Positions 53,367 to 61,559 are shown, counted from the stretch's first letter. The stretch: 64,000 nt of DNA from Nocardia puris (GCF_003315035.1 NZ_QNRE01000002.1:62001-126000); one strand, 5' to 3'. Notes: generated from the sequence alone by a model not told the origin. A program made the numbers and translations.

Positions 53367-53397
53367 ACGGCCCCGGCATCCCGCCGGGGCCGTTTCT
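53367..53397 (+). terminator. strong intrinsic terminator after aztD
   Basis: ACGGCCCCGGC pairs over 11 bases with GCCGGGGCCGT around a 5-base loop (ATCCC), then TTTCT. It lies seven bases after the aztD stop and closes the zinc operon. Confidence 0.9.
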
Positions 53398-53610
53398 CGC
53401 TCGGCCGGTCATGTTGTGCCGCAGTAGGTTTCGCGCGCGACGTATGAGCTCGGCCGGACACCCGCGGACCCAGGTCCGCCGCAAGCCCGCGCCGATGGTC
53501 GCGAGCGTGAAGTCTGGCGGATGGCCCCCTGCCGAAGCGGTCGCAGGACTGCCTGAACCGGCACTCCTGCTAGCGTTTCCGTCGTCCGATCTCGGGAGAA
53601 GGGGGCGCAC

Positions 53611-54321
53611 ATGACCGAACTCGCGCCGAAGGCGTTGCTGTTCGACGTGCAGGGCACCGCCACGGATTTCCACACCACGGTCCGCACGGCGGCGGCCGAG
53701 ATCGCCGGCCCCGACCACGCCCACGTGGACTGGTCGGCGTTCGTCAACGACTGGCGCGCGGCGTACTTCCGGGAGACCTCCGCCGGGCGCCCGGCGGGCA
53801 CGCCCTGGATCTCCGTCGCCTCGATCTATCGCGCCACCCTGGACGAGGCGCTGGCCGCCGTGGGCGTGGATCTCCCTGCGGCCCAGCGCGATCGGCTCAG
53901 CGATGCCTGGAAACACCTGGACCCCTGGCCCGACGTGGTGCCCGCGCTGCACCGCCTGCGCCGCCGCTACCTGCTCGCCACGCTCTCCAACGCCGACGTC
54001 GACGCGGTCGTGAGCATCACCCGGCACGGCGACCTGCCCTGGCACGCCGTCTTCGCCGCCGAGATGGCGGGCGTCTTCAAACCCGACCCCGCTGCCTACC
54101 ACCTCGCGAACCACTACCTGGGCCTGCCCGCCACCGACATCATGATGGTCGCCAGCCACAAGTACGATCTGCACGCCGCCCGCGCCCTGGGTTTCCGCAC
54201 CGCCTTCGTCCTGCGCCCCCTCGAACACGGCGACCCCTCCCTCGCCGACCTCACCCTCGAACCCGAATTCGATCTGACCGTCACCGATTTCGCCGACCTC
54301 GCCGATCACCTGGGCTGCTGA
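53611..54321 (+). CDS. haloacid-dehalogenase-type HAD hydrolase
   Basis: 236 residues from ATG 53611 behind GGAGAAGGGGG. HAD motif I is LLFDVQGTATDF, nucleophile D12; the residue usually Phe or Tyr after DV is Gln. The cap has WSAFVNDWRAAYF and SIYRATLDEAL. Motif II is LLATLSNAD and motif III/IV AGVFKPDPAAYHLA with MMVASHKYDLHAARALG. This is the L-2-haloacid dehalogenase subgroup; a true dehalogenase or a phosphatase is possible. Monocistronic after the zinc terminator. Confidence 0.85.
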   Translation: MTELAPKALLFDVQGTATDFHTTVRTAAAEIAGPDHAHVDWSAFVNDWRAAYFRETSAGRPAGTPWISVASIYRATLDEALAAVGVDLPAAQRDRLSDAWKHLDPWPDVVPALHRLRRRYLLATLSNADVDAVVSITRHGDLPWHAVFAAEMAGVFKPDPAAYHLANHYLGLPATDIMMVASHKYDLHAARALGFRTAFVLRPLEHGDPSLADLTLEPEFDLTVTDFADLADHLGC

Positions 54322-54344
54322 GCGGAGCCGGGCTGCTACCGGAC

Positions 54345-54571
54345 CCGGACCCCAGCGGGTCGGCACACCGGACCGGTTCGGAGGTGAGACCGGTGGCGTT
54401 ATCGGCGCGCACGGCGTACTGGAAGCCGGGGGCGTGCACCTCCGGCGGGACGGAGCCGATCGGGTCGCCGGTGCGGCACGCGCGGGTCGGCGGAGAACGC
54501 CATCTTCTCCGAAGCGGCGAGCTCGCGCAGTGTGACGACCGGGGCGGCGGCGGGCTCGTCCGTCGCCGCAC
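54345..54571 (-). pseudogene. remnant of an exported-protein gene behind trpF
   Basis: Two minus-strand frames join across one indel near 54480. The first gives TDEPAAAPVVTLRELAASEK and MAFSADPR. The second gives CRTGDPIGSVPPEVHAPGFQ and YAVRADNATGLTSEPVRCAD. The joined text reads like the beta-rich, two-cysteine C-terminus of an actinobacterial secreted or lipid-anchored protein. No start or signal peptide remains. The assignment is tentative; the block may instead be chance coding-like sequence. Confidence 0.35.
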
Positions 54572-54583
54572 CGGCCACCCCGA

Positions 54584-55189
54584 TCAGGCGGAGCGGGCCG
54601 CCGCTACGAAGGCGCGCATACGGCCGAGATCTTTGACGCCGCGGGTGGATTCGATGCCGCTGGAGACGTCGACGCCCCACGGGCGGGCTTCGGCGATGGC
54701 CTCGGCGACGTTGTCGGGGCCGAGGCCGCCGGCGAGGAGCCAGTGGCCCTCGGGGCGGGCGGTGAGGGTCGAGAGGTCCCAGCGGCGGCCGGAACCGGCG
54801 TCGGGGGAGTCGAGCAGGAGCATGTCCTCGCCGAAGGCACCGACAGTCACGTCCGTGTCGGGCGTCAGGGCGACGGCGCGGAGCAGCCGCAGGCCGGTGT
54901 CGGCCAGGTCGGCGAAGGCCTGTTTGTCGTAGGCGCCGTGCAGCTGGATGGCGCCGACGCCCGACTCGAGCGCGACGCGGCGCACCTCCTCGGGAGGCAT
55001 TCCCGCGAACACGCCGACGGTCAGCACGGACGAAGGCACCTCGCGCACCAGCGCACGCGCGGCGGCCGGTTCGATCCGGCGCACGCTCTGGGCGAACACG
55101 AATCCCACAGCGTCGGCGCCCGCCGTCACGGCCACCTCGACCTGCTCCCCGGTGCGCAACCCGCACAGCTTGACGTACATGCCGGTCAC
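54584..55189 (-). CDS. trpF: phosphoribosylanthranilate isomerase
   Basis: Catalyses the Amadori rearrangement of phosphoribosylanthranilate in tryptophan synthesis. 201 residues from ATG 55189 (an ATG at 55180 gives MYVKLCGLR, the usual family start). Catalytic Cys in VKLCGLRTGEQV and Asp in WGVDVSSGIES. Barrel motifs GADAVGFVFAQSVRRI, VGVFAGM, IQLHGAYD and LAGGLGPDNVAEAI are intact. It is away from other trp genes. Actinobacteria commonly use PriA for this step, so a stand-alone TrpF is notable. Confidence 0.92.
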   Translation of the reverse strand: MTGMYVKLCGLRTGEQVEVAVTAGADAVGFVFAQSVRRIEPAAARALVREVPSSVLTVGVFAGMPPEEVRRVALESGVGAIQLHGAYDKQAFADLADTGLRLLRAVALTPDTDVTVGAFGEDMLLLDSPDAGSGRRWDLSTLTARPEGHWLLAGGLGPDNVAEAIAEARPWGVDVSSGIESTRGVKDLGRMRAFVAAARSA

Positions 55190-55204
55190 GCTAACAGCGG
55201 GCGC

Positions 55205-55489
55205 TCACGCGCCGTTCGTCGCCGTCCACACCAGCAGCGCCATGAACAGCGCGAACACGCCGAGCACCCCGCCGATCACGGCGTCCTTCCCGTTGGTGGC
55301 CTCACCCCGGTCGGCCCGCAGCCATCCGACCGAGCCGGTGAGCACGGCGCCGACGGCGGCGGGCGCGGCCAGGATCTCGCTGACGAACGGGATGAACGAG
55401 AACGCGGCGGCGAAGATCCCCAGGACCAGCGCCGTCAGCCCCATGCCGTTGCGCGGCCGGGGCCTCCCGTTCTCGAATTCGGGCGACAT
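55205..55489 (-). CDS. small membrane protein (DUF4190-like)
   Basis: 94 residues from ATG 55489. Two hydrophobic hairpins (GLTALVLGIFAAAFSFIPFV and AVIGGVLGVFALFMALLVW) around a short GWLRADRGEATNGKD loop, the arrangement of DUF4190 proteins. It lies 15 bases upstream of trpF in the same direction, so probably co-transcribed. Function unknown. Confidence 0.65.
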   Translation of the reverse strand: MSPEFENGRPRPRNGMGLTALVLGIFAAAFSFIPFVSEILAAPAAVGAVLTGSVGWLRADRGEATNGKDAVIGGVLGVFALFMALLVWTATNGA

Positions 55490-55557
55490 GACGCCCAGTA
55501 TCGTCCCGTCGCCACGCCCGCGCGCACCGACATGGCGGCGATCACCGAACGGACCGC

Positions 55558-56307
55558 TCAGGGCTGCCAGGTGATGCGGCCGCCCTGGAAGTCCTGCGCC
55601 TTGCCGCCCTGGTAGTCGTACTCGTCGCTGGTGGGGTAGCCGTAGCGGCCGTTCTCGGCGCCCGCGCGGGCCCAGTCGTCGCGGATCGAACCCCAGACGG
55701 CGTGCGCGCCGGTGGACGGCGACCAGTAGATCGCGCCGCCGGGGAAGAGGTTGTAGCGGCCGTTGTTCTTGCTGGCGGCCTCGCTGCTGATGGGGAAGCC
55801 GAGGGGACCGCCCTCCCAGCCGAGCTGGCCCCACTTGTCGCGGATCTGGCCGCCGATGTAGGCGGCGCCGGTGCCGACGGACCAGTAGATGGATCCGCCC
55901 TGGAAGTGGTTGAAGCGGCCGGTGTTTCCGGGGGTGCCCTGTTCGCGGGTCACCGGATAGCCGAGGACGCCGCCCTCCGCACCGAATTCGTTCCACTTGT
56001 CGCGGATGGAGCCGTTCACGCTCTGCGCGCCGGTGTCGGGATGCCAGTAGATGGCGGCGTTGCGCTCGAACACCTGGTGGCGGCCGCCGCGCGCGGCGTC
56101 GAGTTCGGGGGTGACGGGGTTGCCGAAGACCGCGCCGCCGCCGGCCTGGTCGTATTCGACCTCGATCGCGCCGCCGACCTCGTGGTCGCCGATGGGGCGC
56201 GCGGTGGCCGCGCCGACGCCCGCGCTGAGCAGCAGCGCGAGGGCGGTGGTCGCGACCGCGCCGCGGCGGGTCGTGGACGGGCGGACGGTGCTGCGGTGCC
56301 GGGCCAA
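55558..56307 (-). CDS. exported LGFP-repeat protein
   Basis: 249 residues from TTG 56307, supported by AGGGAG upstream and a signal peptide directly after it (TTRRGAVATTALALLLSAGV). A longer frame to 56541 has no such support. The mature protein has four LGFP-type repeats, each with a pattern like GGAIYWSPSTGAHAVWGSIR then DKW..LG..GG.LGYP (VLGYPVTREQ, PLGFPISSEA, RYGYPTSDEY). In mycolata LGFP repeats are thought to bind the cell-wall arabinogalactan or mycolate layer. Probably a wall-associated protein. Confidence 0.85.
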   Translation of the reverse strand: MARHRSTVRPSTTRRGAVATTALALLLSAGVGAATARPIGDHEVGGAIEVEYDQAGGGAVFGNPVTPELDAARGGRHQVFERNAAIYWHPDTGAQSVNGSIRDKWNEFGAEGGVLGYPVTREQGTPGNTGRFNHFQGGSIYWSVGTGAAYIGGQIRDKWGQLGWEGGPLGFPISSEAASKNNGRYNLFPGGAIYWSPSTGAHAVWGSIRDDWARAGAENGRYGYPTSDEYDYQGGKAQDFQGGRITWQP

Positions 56308-56389
56308 GAGAACTCCCTGACGGATAGGTGGATGGGCGGCCGCGGGCATGGGCACGGCCGTGACATGCGATTTCAGCCTAACGGGCGGA

Positions 56390-56728
56390 TCAGCCGCCCG
56401 GGTTGAGCCACTGACCGACGGGCATCGGCGGCAGCGCGCGGACCGCGGCCATGATCGGCGCGCACAGCGGGTTGCCGCCGCCGGGACCCCAGGAGGTGGA
56501 GCACACGTGGTTGCCGAGCTTGTCGTAGTGGGACGAGACACCCTTGTACGACCAGGTCAGGCCGTCCTCGGACGGGCTCCACGGACACTGGTTCTGCGCC
56601 ACGCCCTTGCAGGGCCCCTCGACGCCCCACGGGCCGACCGGATAGGCCGAGGCGCCCGGGGCCAGGCCCAGGGTGAGCAGGCCTGCGGCGGCCGCGCCGA
56701 GTGTGACGCGCTTCATCGCTGTTCTCAC
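56390..56728 (-). CDS. small exported hypothetical protein
   Basis: 112 residues from GTG 56728 (GAAGGGAAG upstream); ATG 56716 is the alternative. Sec signal KRVTLGAAAAGLLTLGLAPG with cleavage after GASA. The mature part of about 85 residues has CKGVAQNQCPWSPSEDGLTW and NHVCSTSWGPGGGNPLCAPI, four cysteines likely forming two disulfides. I do not know the family. It lies between two other secreted or stress-related genes. Confidence 0.6.
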   Translation of the reverse strand: MRTAMKRVTLGAAAAGLLTLGLAPGASAYPVGPWGVEGPCKGVAQNQCPWSPSEDGLTWSYKGVSSHYDKLGNHVCSTSWGPGGGNPLCAPIMAAVRALPPMPVGQWLNPGG

Positions 56729-56830
56729 GGGGCTTCCCTTCGACTGGAGCTGCGTGCCGATGTCGTCAGGTGTTCGACACCGGGACCATCGGTCCCGGAC
56801 GCGCGATCGTTAGCGGAGGTCGCGAACGGT

Positions 56831-57829
56831 TCAGCGGGTTGCGAGGTAGTCGGTCACCGTGCGGCGCGGCGTCGGCGGTGTGGGTTCGGGCGGTGGAGCG
56901 GCGCCGATCCGCACCACGACCTGCGGCGCGCGGCCGTCCGGCAGCAGGCCCGCGAGGATGCGCCGCGCGGCGGGTAGCTCGGTGATATGGGTCAGCGGAC
57001 AGGTCCCGAACCCGGCCGCGGTGGCGGCGAGCAGGACCGCCGAGAGCGCCTCGCCGGTGCGCAACCACTGTTCCGGGGAATCGCCGGTCGAACTCAGGGC
57101 GATCAACCGGGCGTGATCCACCTCGGCGCCCGCCGGACGCGCCGGGCCGGGCGGGGTGGGGAAGTCGCGGCGGACCGGCACGCGCTCGGCCTGCCCGGCC
57201 GGGGTCAGCGCCGTGGGCGGAATGCCCTCCGGCAGATCGAAATTACCTGTCCACCACCGGAGTTCGCTCTGGTAGGGCTGGTCGAAGCGGCGCAGCGCCG
57301 CGGCCTGGCCGGAGGCCGCGGCCAACCGGTCGGACGCCGACTCGGGCAACTCGTCCACCGCGATGCCGGTGCCCGCGGCGGCCTCGGTCAGCTCGGGCAG
57401 CGCCCGCTCCCACCCGGGTGGCGCGGCCATCGGCGGGCGGAAGGATCGCCGCGCGCCGATCGCACCCGCCAGCGCCACCACCCGCTCACCCGGGGCGAGC
57501 ACCGGCTGGAAGGTGAGGGTGGCGAGGAGGTCGGGCTGGTCCGGATCGGGCAGCCGGTCGACGTCGGCGTGCCAGCCGCGCACCTCGAACGCCATTTCCA
57601 GGTGGTGGAGCAGCGCGCCGCAGCTGATCACGCGCTGGCGCCCGCTCGGGTCGGCCATGGGCAGCAACCGCTCCGGATCGCTGGACAGGTGCAGGCGCGT
57701 TCCGTCGAAGAACAGGCGCCAGGGCTGGGAATTGTGCAGCGACGGCGCGCGGCCCGCGGCGCGCGCGACGGCGGTGACCGTCGAGAGGTCCGGTGCTCCG
57801 GCTCCGGCGGCGATGTCATCTGCGGTCAT
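56831..57829 (-). CDS. Acg-family nitroreductase-like protein
   Basis: 332 residues from ATG 57829 (a GTG at 57847 is also in frame). Motifs of the Acg/Rv3131 group: AGRAPSLHNSQPWRLFFDGT, VISCGALLHHLEMAFEVRG, IGARRSFRPPMAAPPG, and EQWLRTGEALSAVLLAATAAGFGTCPLT at the end of the flavin domain. In mycobacteria these are DosR-regulon members thought to bind FMN without classical nitroreductase activity. A GGGACT half-site lies 84 bases upstream, so DevR control is possible. Confidence 0.85.
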   Translation of the reverse strand: MTADDIAAGAGAPDLSTVTAVARAAGRAPSLHNSQPWRLFFDGTRLHLSSDPERLLPMADPSGRQRVISCGALLHHLEMAFEVRGWHADVDRLPDPDQPDLLATLTFQPVLAPGERVVALAGAIGARRSFRPPMAAPPGWERALPELTEAAAGTGIAVDELPESASDRLAAASGQAAALRRFDQPYQSELRWWTGNFDLPEGIPPTALTPAGQAERVPVRRDFPTPPGPARPAGAEVDHARLIALSSTGDSPEQWLRTGEALSAVLLAATAAGFGTCPLTHITELPAARRILAGLLPDGRAPQVVVRIGAAPPPEPTPPTPRRTVTDYLATR

Positions 57830-57912
57830 GCCTATCGAGTATGGCACTGTCCGCGCCCGCCGCCCCGCGATTCGAGGCGTCCGCTCCGGTGCGCGATTGC
57901 GCGGCGGTCGCT

Positions 57913-57926
57913 GGGACTATGGAATC
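57913..57926 (+). promoter_or_regulatory. possible DosR half-site near the Acg gene
   Basis: GGGACTATGGAATC has a perfect GGGACT left arm and a poor right arm (9 of 14 positions). It lies between the divergent Acg and zinc-ribbon genes, 84 bases before the Acg ATG, a spacing like the devR and hibernation-gene sites. Confidence 0.3.
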
Positions 57927-57989
57927 AATTCGCCGCCACGCCGTCGCGAAGATTGCCTTGGTGCCGATAGTTACCCAGGCTTAGCGCCT

Positions 57990-58184
57990 ATGTCGTGCCC
58001 CGCGTGCTCGTGGTCCTCGCCGATGGTGGTGTCCTCCCATGGATCGGTTCGTTATCTGCGTTGTGTCTGCGGGACGTGGTTGGTGCAGCACGGGGGAGGC
58101 GTGGACATCGTCACCGGTCGCGCCGCGCTCGCGGACGCCGACGAGGCCGAACACCTCGAGCTGATCCCGTTGCCGGACGAGTGA
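57990..58184 (+). CDS. small zinc-ribbon-like protein (64 aa)
   Basis: MSCPACSWSSPMVV opens with a CxxC pair. RYLRCVCGTWLVQ gives a second C-x-C pair, so a zinc ribbon is likely. The C-terminal half is acidic (ALADADEAEHLELIPLPDE). The ATG at 57990 has no strong ribosome site. Codon use fits the genome. It is divergent from the Acg gene and may share its control. Function unknown. Confidence 0.45.
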   Translation: MSCPACSWSSPMVVSSHGSVRYLRCVCGTWLVQHGGGVDIVTGRAALADADEAEHLELIPLPDE

Positions 58185-58273
58185 GCCCGGGAGTGGCGAC
58201 GCCCACCACCGGGGAATAGCGAACCCGTAGCGGCGCTTCTATCGGCGGGAGGGCCGAGCCGGAGGAGTGGACG

Positions 58274-59014
58274 ATGACGCCGACACCGCGGGTGCGCGTG
58301 GTGCGCGCCGACGAGCGCGCGCACTGGTGGAACGAGTGGCTGGACTCGCGGCAGTCGTTCCCGGCCACCGGCAACTTCGATCTCGCGGCCAACGCGCACG
58401 GCCTGCTGCTCGTCCACAACGAGGACGTCGTCGGCCCGGGGGAGGGTTTCGACACGCACCAGCACCGTGACATGGAGATCGTCACGTGGGTGCTGGAAGG
58501 TTCTGTGGTGCACCAGGATTCGGCGGGCAACTCCGGCGTGATCCACCCGGGCCTGGCGCAGCGGATGAGCGCGGGCACCGGCATCCGGCACTCGGAGAAG
58601 AACGGCGCGGCCTACACCGAACGCGAGCACCTGCGCGTCGTGCAGATGTGGGTGCCGCCCACCGAATACGGTGCGCGCCCCGGATATCAGGAATCCGACG
58701 TCGATACCGCGCTGCGGGGCGATGCGCTGGTGCCCATCGCGTCCGGGTTGCCGCGTGACCGCGCCACCACCGCGATCACGCTGGGCAACCGCCACGCGGC
58801 CCTGCACGTCGCGCGCCTGGACGCGGGCCGCTCGGTCACGATACCCGACGCGCCCTACGGCCACGTGTTCCTCGCCAGGGGCGCGGTCGATTTCGAGGGT
58901 CACGGCGCGCTGGCACAGGGTGACGCCGTGCGCCTCACCGCGACCGGCGGGCACCGGATCACCGCCACCGATCCCGCCGAAGTGCTGGTGTGGGAGATGC
59001 ACGCGGCGGCCTGA
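58274..59014 (+). CDS. pirin-family bicupin
   Basis: 246 residues from ATG 58274, GGAGGAG-like site upstream. The N-terminal cupin holds the metal ligands His-x-His in GFDTHQHRDMEIVTWVLEGS and His/Glu in GIRHSEKNG. The C-terminal cupin is less conserved (HVFLARGAVDFEGHGALAQG). Pirins can be quercetinase-like dioxygenases or redox-sensitive cofactors of regulators. The role here is unknown. Monocistronic and convergent with a small membrane protein. Confidence 0.88.
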   Translation: MTPTPRVRVVRADERAHWWNEWLDSRQSFPATGNFDLAANAHGLLLVHNEDVVGPGEGFDTHQHRDMEIVTWVLEGSVVHQDSAGNSGVIHPGLAQRMSAGTGIRHSEKNGAAYTEREHLRVVQMWVPPTEYGARPGYQESDVDTALRGDALVPIASGLPRDRATTAITLGNRHAALHVARLDAGRSVTIPDAPYGHVFLARGAVDFEGHGALAQGDAVRLTATGGHRITATDPAEVLVWEMHAAA

Positions 59015-59040
59015 GCCCTGACTCGGAGTCCGTCCGGCGC

Positions 59041-59394
59041 CTAGGACCCGGCGGTGCCGCCGCCGATGGCCAGGTAGAACACCATGAGCACGAGCAGGAA
59101 CCAGCCAGCGCCCTGCCAGATCGGCCACGCGCCGCCGCGGCGCAGGGTGCGCACGGTGAGCACGAACGCGCCGATCCCGCCCGCCAGCAGGACCAGTCCC
59201 GGTCCCAGCACGACGGCGAGCCGCGCGGGCGTATCGCACAGGATCGGCCCGTCCAGGCAGACGTCGCGGCGGGCCGCCCAGACCATCGTGACGGCCGCGA
59301 CCAGCGCCGCGACCGCGATCACGCCGAGGTCGTAGCGGACCGCCCGGCGGAACGTCCCGGGCTCGGACCAGCGCTTCTCGACATCGTCGACCAT
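59041..59394 (-). CDS. small membrane protein, three helices
   Basis: 117 residues from ATG 59394, chosen for the strong GGAGGTGATC just upstream. Three hydrophobic segments: LGVIAVAALVAAVTMVWAA, LAVVLGPGLVLLAGGIGAFV and WFLLVLMVFYLAIGGG. Between the first and second is RRDVCLDGPILCDTPA, with two cysteines facing out. No family recognised. Confidence 0.6.
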   Translation of the reverse strand: MVDDVEKRWSEPGTFRRAVRYDLGVIAVAALVAAVTMVWAARRDVCLDGPILCDTPARLAVVLGPGLVLLAGGIGAFVLTVRTLRRGGAWPIWQGAGWFLLVLMVFYLAIGGGTAGS

Positions 59395-59454
59395 TCGGAT
59401 CACCTCCGCTCGCGTGGATGTCGGCCCACCGCCGAGTCTACGGATCCCGGTGGC

Positions 59455-60303
59455 TCAGGGTTTGCGGGCGACGCCCGCCCAGTACCAGGCCGAGGTCGCC
59501 TCGGCGGGCGCGTCGGCGCCCCGCTCGGCGAGATCGGGCCGCCAGGTGACCACGGGCACCACGCCCGGATCCACCAGATCGGTTCCGGCGAACAGGTTTT
59601 CGGTCTCGGCGCGGCTGCGCGGCCGGAACGGAATGCCCGCGCTCTCGGCCGACTCCACCACGCGGGCCATGGCGCGCGCGTCGAAATCGGCGGTGGGGTG
59701 CGTGATCACCAGGTAGCTGCCCGAGGGCACCGCGTCCAGCAGCGCGCGCACCTTGGCGGCGGGATCGTCCTCGTCGCGGAAGTACATCAGGATAGCGACC
59801 AGCATGATCGCGACGGGCCGTTCGGTGTCGAGGGTGGCGGGCAGCGCCGGATCGCCCAGCAGGGCGCCCGGATCGTGCAGGTCGGCGTGGATGAACGCGG
59901 TGCGCCCCTGGCCGGTGCTGCTCATCAGGGCGCGGGCGTGGGCCAGCACGATCGGGTCGTTGTCCACGTACACCACGCGCGCCGCCGGATCGTGCCGCTG
60001 GGCGACCTCGTGGGTGTTGCCCGCGGTGGGGATGCCGGTGCCGACATCGAGGAACTGATCGATGCCCGCCTCCTGGACCAGGTAGCGCACCGCCCGGCCC
60101 AGGAAGGCCCGGTTGGCGCGGGCCATGGTGCGGATGGCGGGGACGTGCGTGGCGATCACGTCGCCGAGCGCGCGGTCGGCCGGGTAGTTGTCCTTGCCGC
60201 CGAGCCAGTAGTCGTAGACGCGCGCCTCGTGGGCGACGCTGGTGTCGATCCGGGCGGTCGTGCCCTGATCGGCCGGGCCGCGCTGGGCTCCGTTGTCCGG
60301 CAT
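59455..60303 (-). CDS. SAM-dependent methyltransferase, SAV2177/DUF574 family
   Basis: 282 residues, second family member in the window. Motifs EARVYDYWLGGKDNYPADRA, FLDVGTGIPTAGNTHEVAQR (SAM), VYVDNDPIVLAHARALM, AIMLVAILMYFRDEDDPAAK and the end SAWYWAGVARKP. It differs from the copy at 24609 in a longer N-terminus and PAEATSAWYW tail. Substrate unknown. Confidence 0.88.
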   Translation of the reverse strand: MPDNGAQRGPADQGTTARIDTSVAHEARVYDYWLGGKDNYPADRALGDVIATHVPAIRTMARANRAFLGRAVRYLVQEAGIDQFLDVGTGIPTAGNTHEVAQRHDPAARVVYVDNDPIVLAHARALMSSTGQGRTAFIHADLHDPGALLGDPALPATLDTERPVAIMLVAILMYFRDEDDPAAKVRALLDAVPSGSYLVITHPTADFDARAMARVVESAESAGIPFRPRSRAETENLFAGTDLVDPGVVPVVTWRPDLAERGADAPAEATSAWYWAGVARKP

Positions 60304-60725
60304 GACGTTTCCCCTTCGCGGCGCCCGGGTGCGCGGGTGGCCGCCGGTGCTGAGATCTGCGCGCTCAGCTTAGTCCAGCGAACACCCGGCACGCGGCGAT
60401 TCCGCGAACCGAGAGGCGGGCATCGCGCGGTCCGTCCGGCGTCGCGGGCCGAGCGGCGGGCACCGCGCGGCGCCGCGGCTACTCGACGACCCCGGTACGT
60501 CCCCGCGAGCGGGCCGAATGCGGCGATGACGCCGCGAATCCCGGGTTCGGGCCCCGCTTCGGACATGCACTCGGCAGTGTGGGTCGAGACCCGAAATATC
60601 CGGTGTGTCGGGTACATCCCCTCCCGGCGGTGCGATTCAATCGATGGGTTGCACTCTTGTTCCTCGCAGTAACGCGCTCTGTGTGAAGACGAATCCCAGC
60701 ATCACCTCGGCATCCGTGAAGGAGC
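60304..60725. other. 422-base gap, no gene recognised
   Basis: It holds the promoter of the methyltransferase on one side and of the small membrane protein on the other. From about 60570 the composition becomes AT-richer (GAAATATCC, TTCAATCGATGGG), usual for a promoter. AAGGAG at 60718-60723 is the ribosome site of the next gene. The minus-strand frames here are Arg-rich and look non-coding. Confidence 0.45.
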
Positions 60726-61013
60726 ATGACAGTGAGCACCATTCTCTGCGCGCTACACGACACCGTCCTCGCGCAGGTCAGCAACCCGTCACCGGAAGCG
60801 CCGCCATTGGCGGACAAGCTCATGCAGATGGGCCGGTATTTCACCTGGCTCGTCCAGTTGTCCGGGATCACCGCGATCACCTACGGCGGCGGTCGTTTCG
60901 CCTGGGAGAAGTGGAGCGGCGGTGGACTCCAGTCCCCGAAGATGGTGGCCAGCGCGATGGCGGGCGGTGCGGTCGCCACCAGCGCGGGCACCATCATGAA
61001 CGCGGTCATCTAG
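60726..61013 (+). CDS. small membrane protein (95 aa), unknown family
   Basis: ATG 60726 is only two bases from AAGGAG. GTG 60732 (codon 3) has better spacing and may be the real start. The protein has KLMQMGRYFTWLVQLSGITA followed by TYGGGRFAWEKW and a hydrophobic MVASAMAGGAVATSAGTIM, two membrane segments around a short amphipathic loop. The size and layout recall VirB2/TrbC-like or holin-like small proteins, but no neighbour supports either. A hairpin terminator follows directly, so it forms its own transcript. Confidence 0.55.
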   Translation: MTVSTILCALHDTVLAQVSNPSPEAPPLADKLMQMGRYFTWLVQLSGITAITYGGGRFAWEKWSGGGLQSPKMVASAMAGGAVATSAGTIMNAVI

Positions 61014-61021
61014 CGCGGTCC

Positions 61022-61064
61022 GAGGCCGCGCACCACGGGGTCACCCGCGGTGTGCGGCCTCTTT
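61022..61064 (+). terminator. hairpin terminator after the 95-aa gene
   Basis: GAGGCCGCGCACC (61022-61034) pairs with GGTGTGCGGCCTC (61049-61061) over 13 positions with one G-U pair, followed by TTTC. It separates the small membrane protein from ohr. Confidence 0.75.
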
Positions 61065-61079
61065 CACACCCAATAATAG

Positions 61080-61089
61080 TTGTGCACAA
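61080..61089. promoter_or_regulatory. candidate OhrR/MarR-type operator upstream of ohr
   Basis: TTGTGCACAA is a perfect 10-base palindrome in an AT-rich patch (AATAATAG before, TTTAGTTG after), 54 bases before the ohr start. OhrR-type repressors bind AT-rich palindromes at this position. No ohrR gene is in the window. Confidence 0.45.
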
Positions 61090-61142
61090 TTTAGTTGCTC
61101 GCTACTGTTCTTGATGGAGTCATCCCGAGGGAAGGAACAACC

Positions 61143-61559
61143 ATGAACATCCTGTACACCGCCGAGGCCACCGCGACGGGCGCCGGGCGCGGCGGCTACG
61201 TCCGATCCTCCGACGCCGCACTGGATCTCGCGCTGAGCGTGCCGAAGGGGCTCGGCGGCGCGGGCGGTGCGGGCACCAACCCCGAGCAGCTGTTCGCGGC
61301 CGGCTACGCGGCCTGCTTCCACAGCGCCTTGCAACTCGTCGCGCGTCAGCGCAAGGTCGCGATCGCGGATTCCTCGGTCACCGGGTCCGTCGGCATCGGA
61401 TCGAACGGACAGGGATTCGGCCTGGCCGTCACCCTCACCGTCGACCTGCCGGGCCTCGAGCACGACGCGGCGCGCGAGCTGGTGGAGGCGGCGCACCAGG
61501 TGTGCCCGTACTCCAACGCGACGCGCGGGAACATCGACGTGGACCTGGTCGTCGCCTGA
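61143..61559 (+). CDS. ohr: organic hydroperoxide resistance protein
   Basis: Thiol peroxidase that reduces organic hydroperoxides using lipoylated partners. 138 residues from ATG 61143, GAAGGAAC-type site upstream. Catalytic Cys in FAAGYAACFHSALQLVA, resolving Cys in HQVCPYSNATRGNIDV, Arg in GGYVRSSD. N-terminal MNILYTAEATATGAGRGG and length are typical of Ohr rather than OsmC. Confidence 0.93.
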   Translation: MNILYTAEATATGAGRGGYVRSSDAALDLALSVPKGLGGAGGAGTNPEQLFAAGYAACFHSALQLVARQRKVAIADSSVTGSVGIGSNGQGFGLAVTLTVDLPGLEHDAARELVEAAHQVCPYSNATRGNIDVDLVVA

